From Raineyella antarctica (GTDB lineage: Bacteria; Actinomycetota; Actinomycetes; Propionibacteriales; Propionibacteriaceae), in the NCBI RefSeq assembly GCF_900092135.1, contig NZ_FMYF01000001.1, positions 442,883 through 506,882 on the forward strand: a DNA stretch of 64,000 bases, in the 5' to 3' direction. The position numbers and the translations under genes were made by a program. Below are positions 1 through 8,210 of this stretch, piece after piece (within the stretch, counting starts at the first letter, position 1; each line of letters begins with the position of its first letter). The notes under the pieces were generated by a model. That model did not search any database. It had not been told where the DNA came from and saw only the letters and a list, made by a program, of their open reading frames with translations.

Positions 1-873
1 GGTCATCTTGGCGATGTAGACCGGGAACAGCGGGTAGCCGACCACGTTGTGCTCGGTACGTCCCGGGCCGGGGAACTGGGTGTGCTTCTGGTACACCATG
101 ATCACCATGTGCGCGGCGATCAGGCCCAGGATCAGGCCGGGGATGAGCAGGATGTGCACCATGTAGAGCCGCGACACGATCAGGTCGCCCGGGAACTGGC
201 CGTTGAAGACGAAGAACTCGGCCCAGGTCCCGATCAGCGGGATGGAGCGCATCAGGCCATCGGCGAACCGCAGGCCGGTGCCGGACAGCAGGTCGTCGGG
301 CAGCGAGTAGCCGGAGAAGCCGGCCATGGTGCCGAGGAACAGCAGGCCGACGCCGATCAGCCAGTTGATCTCGCGTGGCTTGCGGAAGGCCCCGGTGAAG
401 AAGATTCGGGCGGCGTGGGTGAACATCGCCGCGACGAACAGCAGGGCGGCCCAGTGGTGCATCTGGCGCAGCAGCAGGCCGCCGCGGATGTCCATGGAGA
501 TGTCGATGGTCGAGGCGAACGCCTGCGACATCATCATGCCCTTCATCAACTGGTACGAGCCGACGTACTCGACCTCTGCCATCGACGGCTTGAACCAGAT
601 GGTCAGGAACACGCCGGTGATCAGCAGGACGATGAAGGACCACAGCGCGATCTCACCGAGCAGGAACGACCAGTGGTCCGGGAAGATCTTTCGCATCAGG
701 AACTTGCTGAGACCACCGACACCGAGGCGGTCGTCGGCCCACTTGGCGAGCGGGCCGCCCTGCTTGACCATCACCGGGGGCAGGTCGATGTCGCGCGCGG
801 AGACCGCGCGCTTGCTCGTGGTGGTTGCGGAGCCGGGATCGCGGGTGTCAGCGACAGGAGCTGGCTTGGCCAT
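1..873 (-). CDS. qcrB: Cytochrome bc1 complex cytochrome b subunit QcrB (partial, N-terminal 291 codons)
   Basis: Membrane quinol-oxidising subunit of the actinobacterial bc1-aa3 respiratory supercomplex. The gene reads right to left and leaves the window at base 1, so the C-terminal part is missing. Reading back from ATG at 873 gives [14 protein letters not shown], a cytosolic lead of about 60 residues, then membrane helices. Haem-ligand histidines are visible in the segment [18 protein letters not shown] and in a later helix containing [18 protein letters not shown]. The start overlaps the qcrA stop by one base (TGATG), implying translational coupling in a ctaE-qcrC-qcrA-qcrB operon. Family and position are certain. 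Confidence 0.95.
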   Translation of the reverse strand, partial: MAKPAPVADTRDPGSATTTSKRAVSARDIDLPPVMVKQGGPLAKWADDRLGVGGLSKFLMRKIFPDHWSFLLGEIALWSFIVLLITGVFLTIWFKPSMAEVEYVGSYQLMKGMMMSQAFASTIDISMDIRGGLLLRQMHHWAALLFVAAMFTHAARIFFTGAFRKPREINWLIGVGLLFLGTMAGFSGYSLPDDLLSGTGLRFADGLMRSIPLIGTWAEFFVFNGQFPGDLIVSRLYMVHILLIPGLILGLIAAHMVIMVYQKHTQFPGPGRTEHNVVGYPLFPVYIAKMT

Positions 874-1943
874 CACGCGTCACCTTCCTTGAAATCGTTG
901 CGAGAGTCGCGCTCGAAGTAGCTCGGTCCGACCGGGACGGTGAAGTCCTGGGTCGCGATGAGGTAGCCCTCGCCGTCCACGCCGATCTTGAGCTGGGGCA
1001 GCGACCGCGCCGCGGGTCCGAAGACCACGTTGCCCGAGTTGCCCAGGTCGAACGTCGACTGGTGGCAGGGGCACAGAAGGTGGTGCGTCTGCTGTTCCCA
1101 GAGGGTGATCGGGCAGCCCACGTGGGTGCAGATCTTCGAGTAGCAGAGGATGCCCGAAACCTGCCAGTCGCGACGGGACTCGGGGATCTTGATCGAGTCG
1201 GGATCCATCCGGACGAGGATGATCGACGACTTGGCCTTCGCCTGCTGGTACTCCACGTCGTGGAGTTCGCGCAGATTCTCGGGCTGGGCGTTGACCAGCT
1301 GTCCGATCTCCAGGTCGGCGGCCCGGAGCGGCTTCCAGCTTACGTCGTTCACCAGGCGGATCGGCTTCTGCGGAGTGGCCTCGGCGAACAGGGTCCGCTC
1401 GATGGTCTGCTGGCGGACCCGCTTGGTGGGCCAGGGACCCATGTCCGCGAGGGTGACGATGAGCGGCAGGGCGAAGAGCCCCAGTGCGCCACCGAGGCTG
1501 CCCATCAGGAACCTGCGGCGCGCCACGCCGGAGTCGCGGACGCCGTCGCTGAGCATGACCAGCACCTCGGTGCGGGTCTCCTCGGAGGAGGCGGGATCAT
1601 GCCGCTCCTCGGTCAGCTCCTCGTCGTTCATCAGGTTACGGGCCCACATGATGACGCCGAGACCGATGAGGAGGATGCCCAGGCCCATGGTCACGCCGAA
1701 CAGCACGTTGTGCAGGTTGCCGTCGAAGCTGCCCACGCGGATCGCGATGGTGTGCGGGACCGCGAAGTAGATCACCACGGAGGACAGTGCGAAGAGTGCC
1801 GACAGTCCGAAGCACGCGATCACGCGACGCTCTGCTTCCTTGTCGACCTCCGGGTCCGAAGCCCGGTAGCTCAGGACATGCGGCTCCACGCCCGGGTCAT
1901 CGACCGGGCGCGGGGTGAGTTCAGTACTCGCATTGGTGTTCAC
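873..1943 (-). CDS. qcrA: Rieske iron-sulfur subunit QcrA of the bc1 complex
   Basis: Carries the [2Fe-2S] cluster that takes electrons from menaquinol and passes them to cytochrome c1. The 356-residue product has the long actinobacterial N-terminus with three predicted membrane helices; the third follows a twin-arginine-like ARRRF segment. Two Rieske cluster motifs are present near the C-terminus, CTHVGC and CPCHQSTF. I chose GTG at 1943 rather than an in-frame ATG at 2018: the GTG overlaps the qcrC stop as GTGA and has an AGGGAG ribosome site, whereas the upstream ATG would overlap qcrC by 79 bases. It ends in a TGATG overlap with qcrB. Confidence 0.95.
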   Translation of the reverse strand: MNTNASTELTPRPVDDPGVEPHVLSYRASDPEVDKEAERRVIACFGLSALFALSSVVIYFAVPHTIAIRVGSFDGNLHNVLFGVTMGLGILLIGLGVIMWARNLMNDEELTEERHDPASSEETRTEVLVMLSDGVRDSGVARRRFLMGSLGGALGLFALPLIVTLADMGPWPTKRVRQQTIERTLFAEATPQKPIRLVNDVSWKPLRAADLEIGQLVNAQPENLRELHDVEYQQAKAKSSIILVRMDPDSIKIPESRRDWQVSGILCYSKICTHVGCPITLWEQQTHHLLCPCHQSTFDLGNSGNVVFGPAARSLPQLKIGVDGEGYLIATQDFTVPVGPSYFERDSRNDFKEGDA

Positions 1944-2743
1944 TTCGAGCGAGCTCCCTTCGATGCGATCCAGGTGGCGATCACGACAAGACCGCCGATG
2001 CCGACGACCCAGGCCCACAGGCCCTCGGTGACCGGTCCCAGGTTTCCCAGGGAGAGGCCGCCGCCGGGGTTGCGGTTCTGGACGGTCTCGAGGTAGCCGA
2101 TGATCTGGGTGGCGTCCTCGTCCGTGATGACGTTCTTGGAGAAGACCGGCATCTGCTGCGGGCCGATACGCATGGCCTCGTAGATGTGGACCGGCTGGAC
2201 ACCGGTCAGCGGGGGCGCGTACTTGCCGTTCGGCAGCGCCCCACCCTGGCCCGACACGTTGTGGCAGGCTGAGCAGTTGGTCTTGAACAGGTCGCCACCG
2301 CGGGCGAGCTCCTCATCGGTCAGCTTCGACGGGTCCACGACGCTGGCGGCCGGGATGCCCGGGCCGGGGCCGAGGGTCGCCACGTACGACGAGATGGCCG
2401 AGATCTCCTCGGGGGAGAATTCCGAATCCTTGCGCGGGGCCTGCTGGCCCGGACGGGCCATCGGCATGCGGCCGGTGCCCATCTGGAAGTCGACCGAGGC
2501 GGCGCCGACGCCGACCAGGGACGGGCCCTGGGAGGTGCCTTCACCGTTCAGGCCGTGGCAGGACGAGCAGGAGACCTGGAAGAGGGCCTTGCCCTCCTGG
2601 ACCTGCTGGGACAGGCCGGGGGCGGCGGAGACCTGGGAGCTCGGGATGACGAGCGCGTACACGGCTCCGACCAGGAACAGGGCGAGCACCAGGATGAGTG
2701 GCTTGGCAGCCGGGTGTCGCCTCCGCGTGGACAGATACTTCAC
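1940..2743 (-). CDS. qcrC: Dihaem cytochrome c subunit QcrC of the bc1 complex
   Basis: Cytochrome cc subunit that replaces soluble cytochrome c in actinobacteria, handing electrons directly to the aa3 oxidase. The 267-residue product has an N-terminal signal/anchor helix after KYLSTRRRHPAAKP, two CxxCH haem sites (SCSSCHG and NCSACHN) in separate cytochrome c domains, and a C-terminal membrane anchor ending GARSK. It starts with GTG at 2743 behind an AGAGG site. It lies 40 bases after ctaE and overlaps qcrA by four bases. Confidence 0.95.
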   Translation of the reverse strand: MKYLSTRRRHPAAKPLILVLALFLVGAVYALVIPSSQVSAAPGLSQQVQEGKALFQVSCSSCHGLNGEGTSQGPSLVGVGAASVDFQMGTGRMPMARPGQQAPRKDSEFSPEEISAISSYVATLGPGPGIPAASVVDPSKLTDEELARGGDLFKTNCSACHNVSGQGGALPNGKYAPPLTGVQPVHIYEAMRIGPQQMPVFSKNVITDEDATQIIGYLETVQNRNPGGGLSLGNLGPVTEGLWAWVVGIGGLVVIATWIASKGARSK

Positions 2744-2783
2744 AGCAATGTGCCTCTCTGTGGGTTTGGGTCCGTGACGCTCG

Positions 2784-3476
2784 TCAGTGGAGGAAGTAGA
2801 TCACCGAGAAAAGGATGATCCACACCACGTCGACGAAGTGCCAGTAGTACGAGATGGCGATCGCGCTGACCGCCTGCTCGTGGGTGAAGGTCCGCGCGAA
2901 GTACGTGCGGGCCGTGATGAACAGGAAGCCGACCAGGCCACCGAGCACGTGGAGGCCATGGAAGCCCGTGCCGAAGAAGAAGACCGAGCCGTACGCGTAC
3001 GACTGCGGGGTCAGGCCCTCGGAGAACAGGGTCGCGTACTCCATGATCTGGCCGGAGATGAAGAAGGCACCCATGATGAAGGTCAGGAAGTACCACTCGC
3101 GCATGCCCCAGCCGCTGATCTTGGCCAGCGAGCCGGTGCGCTTCACCCTCCCGTGCTCGGCCGCGTGCACGCCGAGCTGGCAGGTGACGGAGGACAGCAC
3201 CAGGACGACGGTGACGACGGCCGACTTGGGTACGTCGAGCCACTCGGCCGGGGTCCAGCCGCCGGTGCCGGCCGCCGCGTGGATGTTGCGCATGTTGAAG
3301 TACGCCGCGAAGATCGCGGCGAAGAACATGAGCTCGGATGCGAGCCAGATCCACATGCCGACGGCCAGCGGATCAGGGCGGCCCTGGATGCCGCGGAGTC
3401 GGGTAGAGGGAACGGGATGGAGGGCTCCGGTGGGAATAGCCCGCCCAGCGCCCAACGAGTCAGTTGTAGAAGCCAC
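2784..3476 (-). CDS. ctaE: Cytochrome c oxidase subunit III CtaE
   Basis: Membrane subunit III of the aa3-type terminal oxidase, first gene of the ctaE-qcrCAB operon. The 230-residue product has the family pattern of five helices, including [39 protein letters not shown] and a final helix with [15 protein letters not shown] place the start at GTG 3476 because a near-consensus -10 (AATAAT) ends exactly six bases upstream and there is no ribosome-binding site, the signature of a leaderless mRNA. Longer in-frame readings back to 3653 have low-complexity sequence and no site. Gene order matches other actinobacteria, where trpD also lies nearby. Confidence 0.94.
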   Translation of the reverse strand: MASTTDSLGAGRAIPTGALHPVPSTRLRGIQGRPDPLAVGMWIWLASELMFFAAIFAAYFNMRNIHAAAGTGGWTPAEWLDVPKSAVVTVVLVLSSVTCQLGVHAAEHGRVKRTGSLAKISGWGMREWYFLTFIMGAFFISGQIMEYATLFSEGLTPQSYAYGSVFFFGTGFHGLHVLGGLVGFLFITARTYFARTFTHEQAVSAIAISYYWHFVDVVWIILFSVIYFLH

Positions 3477-3482
3477 GTGTGC

Positions 3483-3488
3483 ATTATT
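3483..3488 (-). promoter_or_regulatory. -10 element of ctaE-qcrCAB (leaderless)
   Basis: AATAAT on the minus strand, one mismatch from TATAAT, followed by six bases and the GTG start of ctaE. This spacing puts the transcription start on the start codon. No clear -35 is visible. Confidence 0.6.
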
Positions 3489-3601
3489 GCCGGAATCCGG
3501 CCCGGGCGCTCCCTGTCCGCTCGCGGTGTGGCGTTTGGTTGGGCGATCGTTACGTCGGGCCCGCGGCGGTGCTCGAAAGCTGCGTGGCGCGCACGAGGGC
3601 G

Positions 3602-3617
3602 TGTGGCGTACGTCACG
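3602..3617. promoter_or_regulatory. Possible Crp/GlxR-type operator between ctaE and the 3754 gene
   Basis: TGTGG-CGTACG-TCACG resembles the Crp/GlxR consensus TGTGA-N6-TCACA with two mismatches. It lies in a divergent intergenic region, about 126 bases upstream of ctaE and 137 upstream of the + strand gene. GlxR/Crp control of oxidase genes is known in some actinobacteria, but the core CGTACG is very common in this genome, so chance is a real alternative. Confidence 0.25.
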
Positions 3618-3753
3618 ACCGGCCCGGCCCGGCACTATGCCGACAGGCGGCACGGCGCGGAATGCGCCGTGCGGGTGACACCGCCGGGGGCCGGTCCGGC
3701 GGTGGCGCTACGATGCTGGTGTCCGTAGCACCACCGACTGCCCAGGAGAGCAG

Positions 3754-4179
3754 ATGAGCGCACACGCGTCGACCGGCGAGAAGAAGGCGACGGTCCTGCT
3801 GTACTCCGATGACCGTGCGGTCCGGGAGAACGTGAAGTTGGCCATCGGGCGCCGGGTGGCCGCCGACCTGCCGCCCATCGAGATCCTGGAGACCGCCACC
3901 CACGCCGCGACCCAGCACGCGATGGACGAGGGCGGCGTCGACCTGGCCATCTTCGATGCGGAGGCCGCGCCGGCCGGTGGCATGGGGATGTCCAAGCAGT
4001 TCAAGGAGGAGATCGCGGACTGCCCGCCGATCCTGCTCCTGGTGATCCGCAAGGACGATGCGTGGCTGGCGGCCTGGTCCCTGGCGGATCGCATCGAGCG
4101 CTACCCGATCGACCAGGTCTCCTTCCCGGAGGCCGTCGCGGCCCTGCTGCGCAACCGCCTGGCCGTCACCGGTTCCTGA
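3754..4179 (+). CDS. Conserved actinobacterial receiver-like (pseudo-response-regulator) protein
   Basis: A 141-residue single-domain protein with a CheY-like pattern: an early beta strand ATVLLYSDD carrying an acidic pair, then a strand DLAIFDAE with an aspartate at the phospho-acceptor position, then ILLLVIRKDDAW. The conserved lysine and threonine of active receivers are not recognisable; the last strand region reads RYPIDQVSFPEA. There is no output domain. It is preceded by AGGAGAG and a possible TACGAT -10 near 3709. It sits between ctaE and trpD, where similar small proteins occur in other actinobacteria. Function is unknown; I infer a signalling or partner-binding role, possibly phosphorylation-independent. 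Confidence 0.75.
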   Translation: MSAHASTGEKKATVLLYSDDRAVRENVKLAIGRRVAADLPPIEILETATHAATQHAMDEGGVDLAIFDAEAAPAGGMGMSKQFKEEIADCPPILLLVIRKDDAWLAAWSLADRIERYPIDQVSFPEAVAALLRNRLAVTGS

Positions 4180-4283
4180 CGTTCCACTGATCCCACCGGT
4201 CGTGAGCCGGCGTCCACGCCGTCCCAGGCCGTCGGCCGCGTTGTCCCAGGGTGGGACACCGGCACCCCTGAAGGAGGAGTGAC

Positions 4284-5339
4284 ATGACTGCGAGGAGCCA
4301 GACCTGGCCGGACGTGCTGACCGGCCTCGTGAAGGGTCAGGACATGACCCCGGAGGTCACCCGCTGGGCCATGGGCGAGATCCTCAGTGGGAACGCCTCT
4401 CCGGTGCAGATCGCCGGCTTCGCCGTCGCGCTGAGCGCGAAGGGTGAGACGGTCGACGAGGTCGCCGGGCTCGCCGAGGTGATGCTGGAGTTCGCCAGGC
4501 CGGTGCACGTGGACACCCGCGCGGTCGACGTCGTCGGCTCCGGGGGCGACCGGGCCAACACCGTCAACATCTCCACCATGTCGGCCATCGTGGCTGCCGC
4601 CGGGGGAGCCAAGGTGGTCAAGCACGGCAACCGGGCCGCCTCGTCCATGTGCGGCACCGCCGACTGCCTCGAGGCGCTCGGCCTCGTGCTGGACCTGGCT
4701 CCCGAGAAGCAGCAGCAGGTGATGGACGAGGAGGGGATCGTCTTCCTCTTCGCCCCGATGTACCACGGCTCCCTGAAGCACGCCGCGGCCCCGCGGCGCG
4801 AGCTCGGCATCGCCACGATCTTCAACTACCTGGGCCCGCTGTCCAACCCGGCGCGCCCGCAGGCCCAGGCCATCGGCATCGCCAACGAGAGGATGGCCGG
4901 CCTGATCGCCGGTGTCCTCGCCAAGCGCGGCAACCAGGGGATGGTCTTCTTCGGCGGGGACGGGCTCGACGAGCTCACCACCACGACGAGTTCGCGGCTG
5001 TGGCTGATCAACGGGGGACGGGTCGTCGCGACCAGTCTGGACCCGCTCGACCTGGGCATCGCGCGAGCCCAGAAGTCCGACCTGGTCGGTGGCGATCCCA
5101 GCGTCAACGCCGCGATCGTCCGGGAGACGTTCGCCGGGAAGCCGGGACCCGTACGGGACATCGTCCTGCTCAACGCGGCTGCGACCATGCTCGCCTACGA
5201 TGGGCCGGACCTCGACGCAGACGCCACCGAGCAGTTCCGGGTCTACGTCGACCGGGCCCGGGAGACCATCGACTCCGGTCGTGCGCTGGCACGACTGGAC
5301 AGCTGGATCGCGGCCACGCAGCGGCTCGCCTCCGCCTGA
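4284..5339 (+). CDS. trpD: Anthranilate phosphoribosyltransferase TrpD
   Basis: Transfers phosphoribose from PRPP to anthranilate, the second step of tryptophan synthesis. The 351-residue product has the helical N-terminal domain and the PRPP-binding loop VVGSGGDRANTVNIST, followed by VKHGNRAASSMCGTAD, both diagnostic of the family. Length is normal. ATG is preceded by a strong AAGGAGGAG site. It is monocistronic here, with no other trp genes in the window, and only seven bases separate it from the convergent prepilin peptidase gene. The 104 bases upstream hold no other feature I can support. Confidence 0.95.
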   Translation: MTARSQTWPDVLTGLVKGQDMTPEVTRWAMGEILSGNASPVQIAGFAVALSAKGETVDEVAGLAEVMLEFARPVHVDTRAVDVVGSGGDRANTVNISTMSAIVAAAGGAKVVKHGNRAASSMCGTADCLEALGLVLDLAPEKQQQVMDEEGIVFLFAPMYHGSLKHAAAPRRELGIATIFNYLGPLSNPARPQAQAIGIANERMAGLIAGVLAKRGNQGMVFFGGDGLDELTTTTSSRLWLINGGRVVATSLDPLDLGIARAQKSDLVGGDPSVNAAIVRETFAGKPGPVRDIVLLNAAATMLAYDGPDLDADATEQFRVYVDRARETIDSGRALARLDSWIAATQRLASA

Positions 5340-5346
5340 GGGGCGG

Positions 5347-6108
5347 TCACGCGACGAGCGGCCCCGTCGGCTGCGCCAGGAGCGCAGCGGCGGGGCCGAG
5401 CCACATCCAGGGCCCGTACGCGTACGGGCCGCGGTGCCCGGCCACGGATCGTACGATCCCCCACACCGCGCCCAGCAGCGGCCCGGCGGCGAGGGCGACC
5501 CACCACTCGGTCCAGGACAGAGCGGCGCCGAGCGCGCCCAGTAGCGGGCTGATGCGCACGTCACCGAACCCGAGGCCGCGCCCCACCCGCCAGAGCGCGA
5601 GGTAGAGGGCGCCCGCAGCGGCTGCACCGAGCAGGACGCGGACCGGATCGGCGGCCGTGCCGCGTCCGAGCGCGAGGACGAGGCCTCCGGAGAGGGCCAG
5701 CGCAACGGCCCCTGCCGCCCAGGTGGCCCGGGTCAGTCCCAGCGGAAGCCAGGTGGTGGCCGCGTCGACGCCGACCAGGACGACGAAGAGGGTGGACCAG
5801 ACCAGCCACAGCGGCAGCCAGGGCAGGGGCGCCAGGGTGAGGACGAGCAACGAGGCGACCAGCGAGACCGCTCCGCAGGCCGTCGCGAAGCCGCGGCCGG
5901 CCAGCGCCCCGTAGTCGGGCGGACGATCCGGCGGCGCCGACCCGAGGAGCGTCGGTCCGGCGGGTCCGGTGCCCTGGGTGTCGCCTGCCTCGGACTCGGT
6001 CTCGGCCGGCAACATCCGCAGCAGCGGGCCGGTCGCCGTGGCAGTGGCGATCCCGAGCAGGACGGCGGTGGGCACGGCGGCGACCAGGGGGATCGTCGGG
6101 CTCAGCAC
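5347..6108 (-). CDS. A24-family prepilin peptidase (type IV leader peptidase)
   Basis: Integral membrane aspartic peptidase that would cleave prepilin-like leader peptides on the cytosolic side. The 253-residue product is almost all hydrophobic helices. The two catalytic aspartates are in the right contexts: D115 in GVDAATTWLP, and D183 in the signature GFGDVR. The N-terminal cysteine-rich methylase domain of full-length PilD is absent, as in short actinobacterial forms. GTG start behind ACAGGAG. No pilin, tad or secretion genes are nearby, so its substrates must be encoded elsewhere. The C-terminal coding sequence contains a 20-base perfect palindrome. Confidence 0.82.
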   Translation of the reverse strand: MLSPTIPLVAAVPTAVLLGIATATATGPLLRMLPAETESEAGDTQGTGPAGPTLLGSAPPDRPPDYGALAGRGFATACGAVSLVASLLVLTLAPLPWLPLWLVWSTLFVVLVGVDAATTWLPLGLTRATWAAGAVALALSGGLVLALGRGTAADPVRVLLGAAAAGALYLALWRVGRGLGFGDVRISPLLGALGAALSWTEWWVALAAGPLLGAVWGIVRSVAGHRGPYAYGPWMWLGPAAALLAQPTGPLVA

Positions 6109-6312
6109 GGGACTCCTGTCCGGGGAACGGTCCCCACTCGCTCGGGACTACCGTGGTCATTTCTGCCACGGCGGACGGAGGGGAGGGTGACGGCCGGGGG
6201 GCTTGGCGATGAACGGATCGTGACGATCCGGTGGTGCGCCCGCGACCGGGGTGCCGGGTCGCGGCGATCCGGAGGAGGCGGACAGCGCTGGGTCGGCGGA
6301 TGGAACAGGAGA

Positions 6313-6341
6313 GGGGCGGGAGGTCCATGACCTCCCGCCCC
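6313..6341 (-). terminator. Strong hairpin terminator after the sunset-domain gene
   Basis: A perfect 13-bp stem, GGGGCGGGAGGTC paired with GACCTCCCGCCCC, with a three-base loop CAT. It starts 24 bases past the stop of the minus-strand gene at 6365. There is no U-tract, which is usual for actinobacteria. The rest of 6109-6364 shows no gene. Confidence 0.75.
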
Positions 6342-6364
6342 CCAGCTACGTCCTCGCGGCTACC

Positions 6365-7396
6365 TCAGCGGGTGGCCTTGGTGAAGCCGGCGGCCTGGGC
6401 GGCCTCCTCGGTGGCGAACCACACGTCGGTGATGGTGCGGTCGAAGGAGTCCGAGCCGGGCACGTGGTACTTCATCGACCGGGGGTTGCCCTTGATCGGG
6501 TACTCCGCCGGCGCGTCGGTCCCGATGTAGGAACCCTCGCCGTAGCCGGTGTCGACGGCGGACTCGGTGACGGTCTCGGCCTCGTCGGCCAGGGTCGCCG
6601 CGTCCGCAGCAGGCTCGGCGGCCGCGACGTCCTCGGCGGCCGTCTCGGTGACGTCCGCATCGGCGGCCGGGGCAGCGTCGGCGACGGGCTCCGGGCGAGG
6701 CGCGGCCGGCGGGGTGGGCTGGTAGTTCTGCCAGGCGTCCTGGCTCGGGGTGGCCAGCTTCTTGGCGACCAGGACACCCAGGCCGAGGAGGCCGGCGAGC
6801 ACCAGGAGCACCTTCCAGGCCTTGCCGCCCTTGCGTCCCCGGCGGCCCTTCGTGGGCTCGACCTCGGCAGCCGCGTCGAGGAACTTCGCCGCCCGCGGGA
6901 CGACGTCGTCGTGCAGGCGGGTGGCGGCCTCCTCGGCCAGCGGGCCGACGGCCAACAGGGCGTGCTCGAGGCGGGGGGCGAGGTTGTCCAGGGTCCCGCG
7001 GGCGCCGGCGGCGCTGCGGATCTTCGCCTCGTGCGCGACCGGGACCAGACGGGTCTGGGCATCGGCCACGTACGGCGCCAGGAAGTCCTGGGCCTGGCCG
7101 GCGCGTTCCTTGGCCTGCTCCGCGAACGGGGCGATCCGGTCCTTGGCCTGCTCGGCGAGGGGGACGATCCGCTCGCGGGCCTGCTCGGCCAGCGGCGAGA
7201 ACCGCTCCCGCGCCTGCTCGGCCAGCGGGGCGAGCCGGGTCTGGGCCTCGGTGACCCGGTGGCTGCCGGCCTCACGGGCCTGCTCCAGGTAGGGGGTGGC
7301 GGCCTTGATGGCGGCGTCGACGGCATCGACCCCGACCTCGGTCAGGCTCCTGGGGACCTCTGCCTCGATGATGACCTTTTGCGTGTTGCGCTTCAC
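6365..7396 (-). CDS. Coiled-coil membrane protein with C-terminal sunset-type domain
   Basis: The 343-residue product has four parts. Residues 1-54 are a short acidic/basic lead. Residues 55-98 are four exact-length 11-residue repeats of the form xxPLAEQAxxR, continuing into an amphipathic helix to about 175. Residues 194-213 are one membrane helix after a basic patch (KGRRGRKGGK). An Ala/Glu/Pro-rich linker follows, then a C-terminal module (about 288-343) with YPIKGNPRSMKYHVPGS and WFATEEAAQAAGF. I recognise that module as the sunset domain found at the end of diverse actinobacterial proteins. GTG start behind GGAGG. No function is known; an envelope-associated structural role is my inference. 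Confidence 0.72.
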   Translation of the reverse strand: MKRNTQKVIIEAEVPRSLTEVGVDAVDAAIKAATPYLEQAREAGSHRVTEAQTRLAPLAEQARERFSPLAEQARERIVPLAEQAKDRIAPFAEQAKERAGQAQDFLAPYVADAQTRLVPVAHEAKIRSAAGARGTLDNLAPRLEHALLAVGPLAEEAATRLHDDVVPRAAKFLDAAAEVEPTKGRRGRKGGKAWKVLLVLAGLLGLGVLVAKKLATPSQDAWQNYQPTPPAAPRPEPVADAAPAADADVTETAAEDVAAAEPAADAATLADEAETVTESAVDTGYGEGSYIGTDAPAEYPIKGNPRSMKYHVPGSDSFDRTITDVWFATEEAAQAAGFTKATR

Positions 7397-7681
7397 TCTT
7401 GCCTCCGAAGATCCGTTTCTCAGCGCTTGTGACGCCCGTACTCAGCTGTCCGGTGGGGAAGGGGCGCGGCGGCCCCCTCGCCGTGTGGGACCAGACTAGC
7501 CGCCCGCGTCCGCGGACCGACAGAGCGGGGGGAAGTGACCTTGGACGCGGCGCGGGCCCCTCCGTGGCCACCACGTGGTGACGTCCGACCTTGTCCGGGC
7601 GGCTGGGCGTGACAAGATGGGCTCCGAGACATGACCGCGTCGTCGGGTCCCCGCACCCGCCGACCCGACGAAAGGCAGCTC

Positions 7682-8203
7682 GTGGCCAACTCCACCGCAA
7701 TCCTGCACACCAACCACGGTGACATCACCATCACCCTGTTCGACGACATGGCGCCGAAGACCGTCGCCAACTTCGTCGGTCTGGCCGAGGGGTCCAAGGA
7801 ATACACCGACCCGAAGACCAAGCAGCGCACCACGGGCAAGTTCTACGACGGCCTGACCTTCCACCGCATCATCCCCGGCTTCATGATCCAGGGCGGCGAC
7901 CCGGTGGGCAACGGCACCGGCGGCCCCGGCTACCAGTTCGGTGACGAGTTCCACCCCGACCTGGCCTTCAACAAGCCGTACCTGCTGGCGATGGCCAATG
8001 CCGGTCCGGGCACCAACGGGTCGCAGTTCTTCGTCACCGTGGCCGAGACCCCTTGGCTGAACCGTCGCCACACGATCTTCGGCGAGGTCGCCGACGAGGC
8101 CTCGCGCAAGGTGGTCGACGAGATCGTCGCCGTGCCGACCGACCGTTCCGACCGGCCGCAGGAGCCGGTCGTGATGGAGTCGGTCGAGATCATCGCGGGC
8201 TGA
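7682..8203 (+). CDS. ppiA: Cyclophilin-type peptidyl-prolyl cis-trans isomerase
   Basis: Cytosolic proline isomerase and folding helper. The 173-residue product has the cyclophilin core: [15 protein letters not shown] with the catalytic arginine, then [31 protein letters not shown] and HTIFGEV. There is no signal peptide. I start at GTG 7682 (VANSTAIL), which follows GAAAGG; the upstream in-frame ATG at 7631 adds basic filler without a site. The region 7397-7681 is a divergent intergenic stretch holding this gene's promoter and that of the sunset-domain gene. A rhomboid-like gene follows after seven bases, probably co-transcribed, an arrangement seen in other actinobacteria. Confidence 0.93.
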   Translation: MANSTAILHTNHGDITITLFDDMAPKTVANFVGLAEGSKEYTDPKTKQRTTGKFYDGLTFHRIIPGFMIQGGDPVGNGTGGPGYQFGDEFHPDLAFNKPYLLAMANAGPGTNGSQFFVTVAETPWLNRRHTIFGEVADEASRKVVDEIVAVPTDRSDRPQEPVVMESVEIIAG

Positions 8204-8210
8204 TCCCCTC

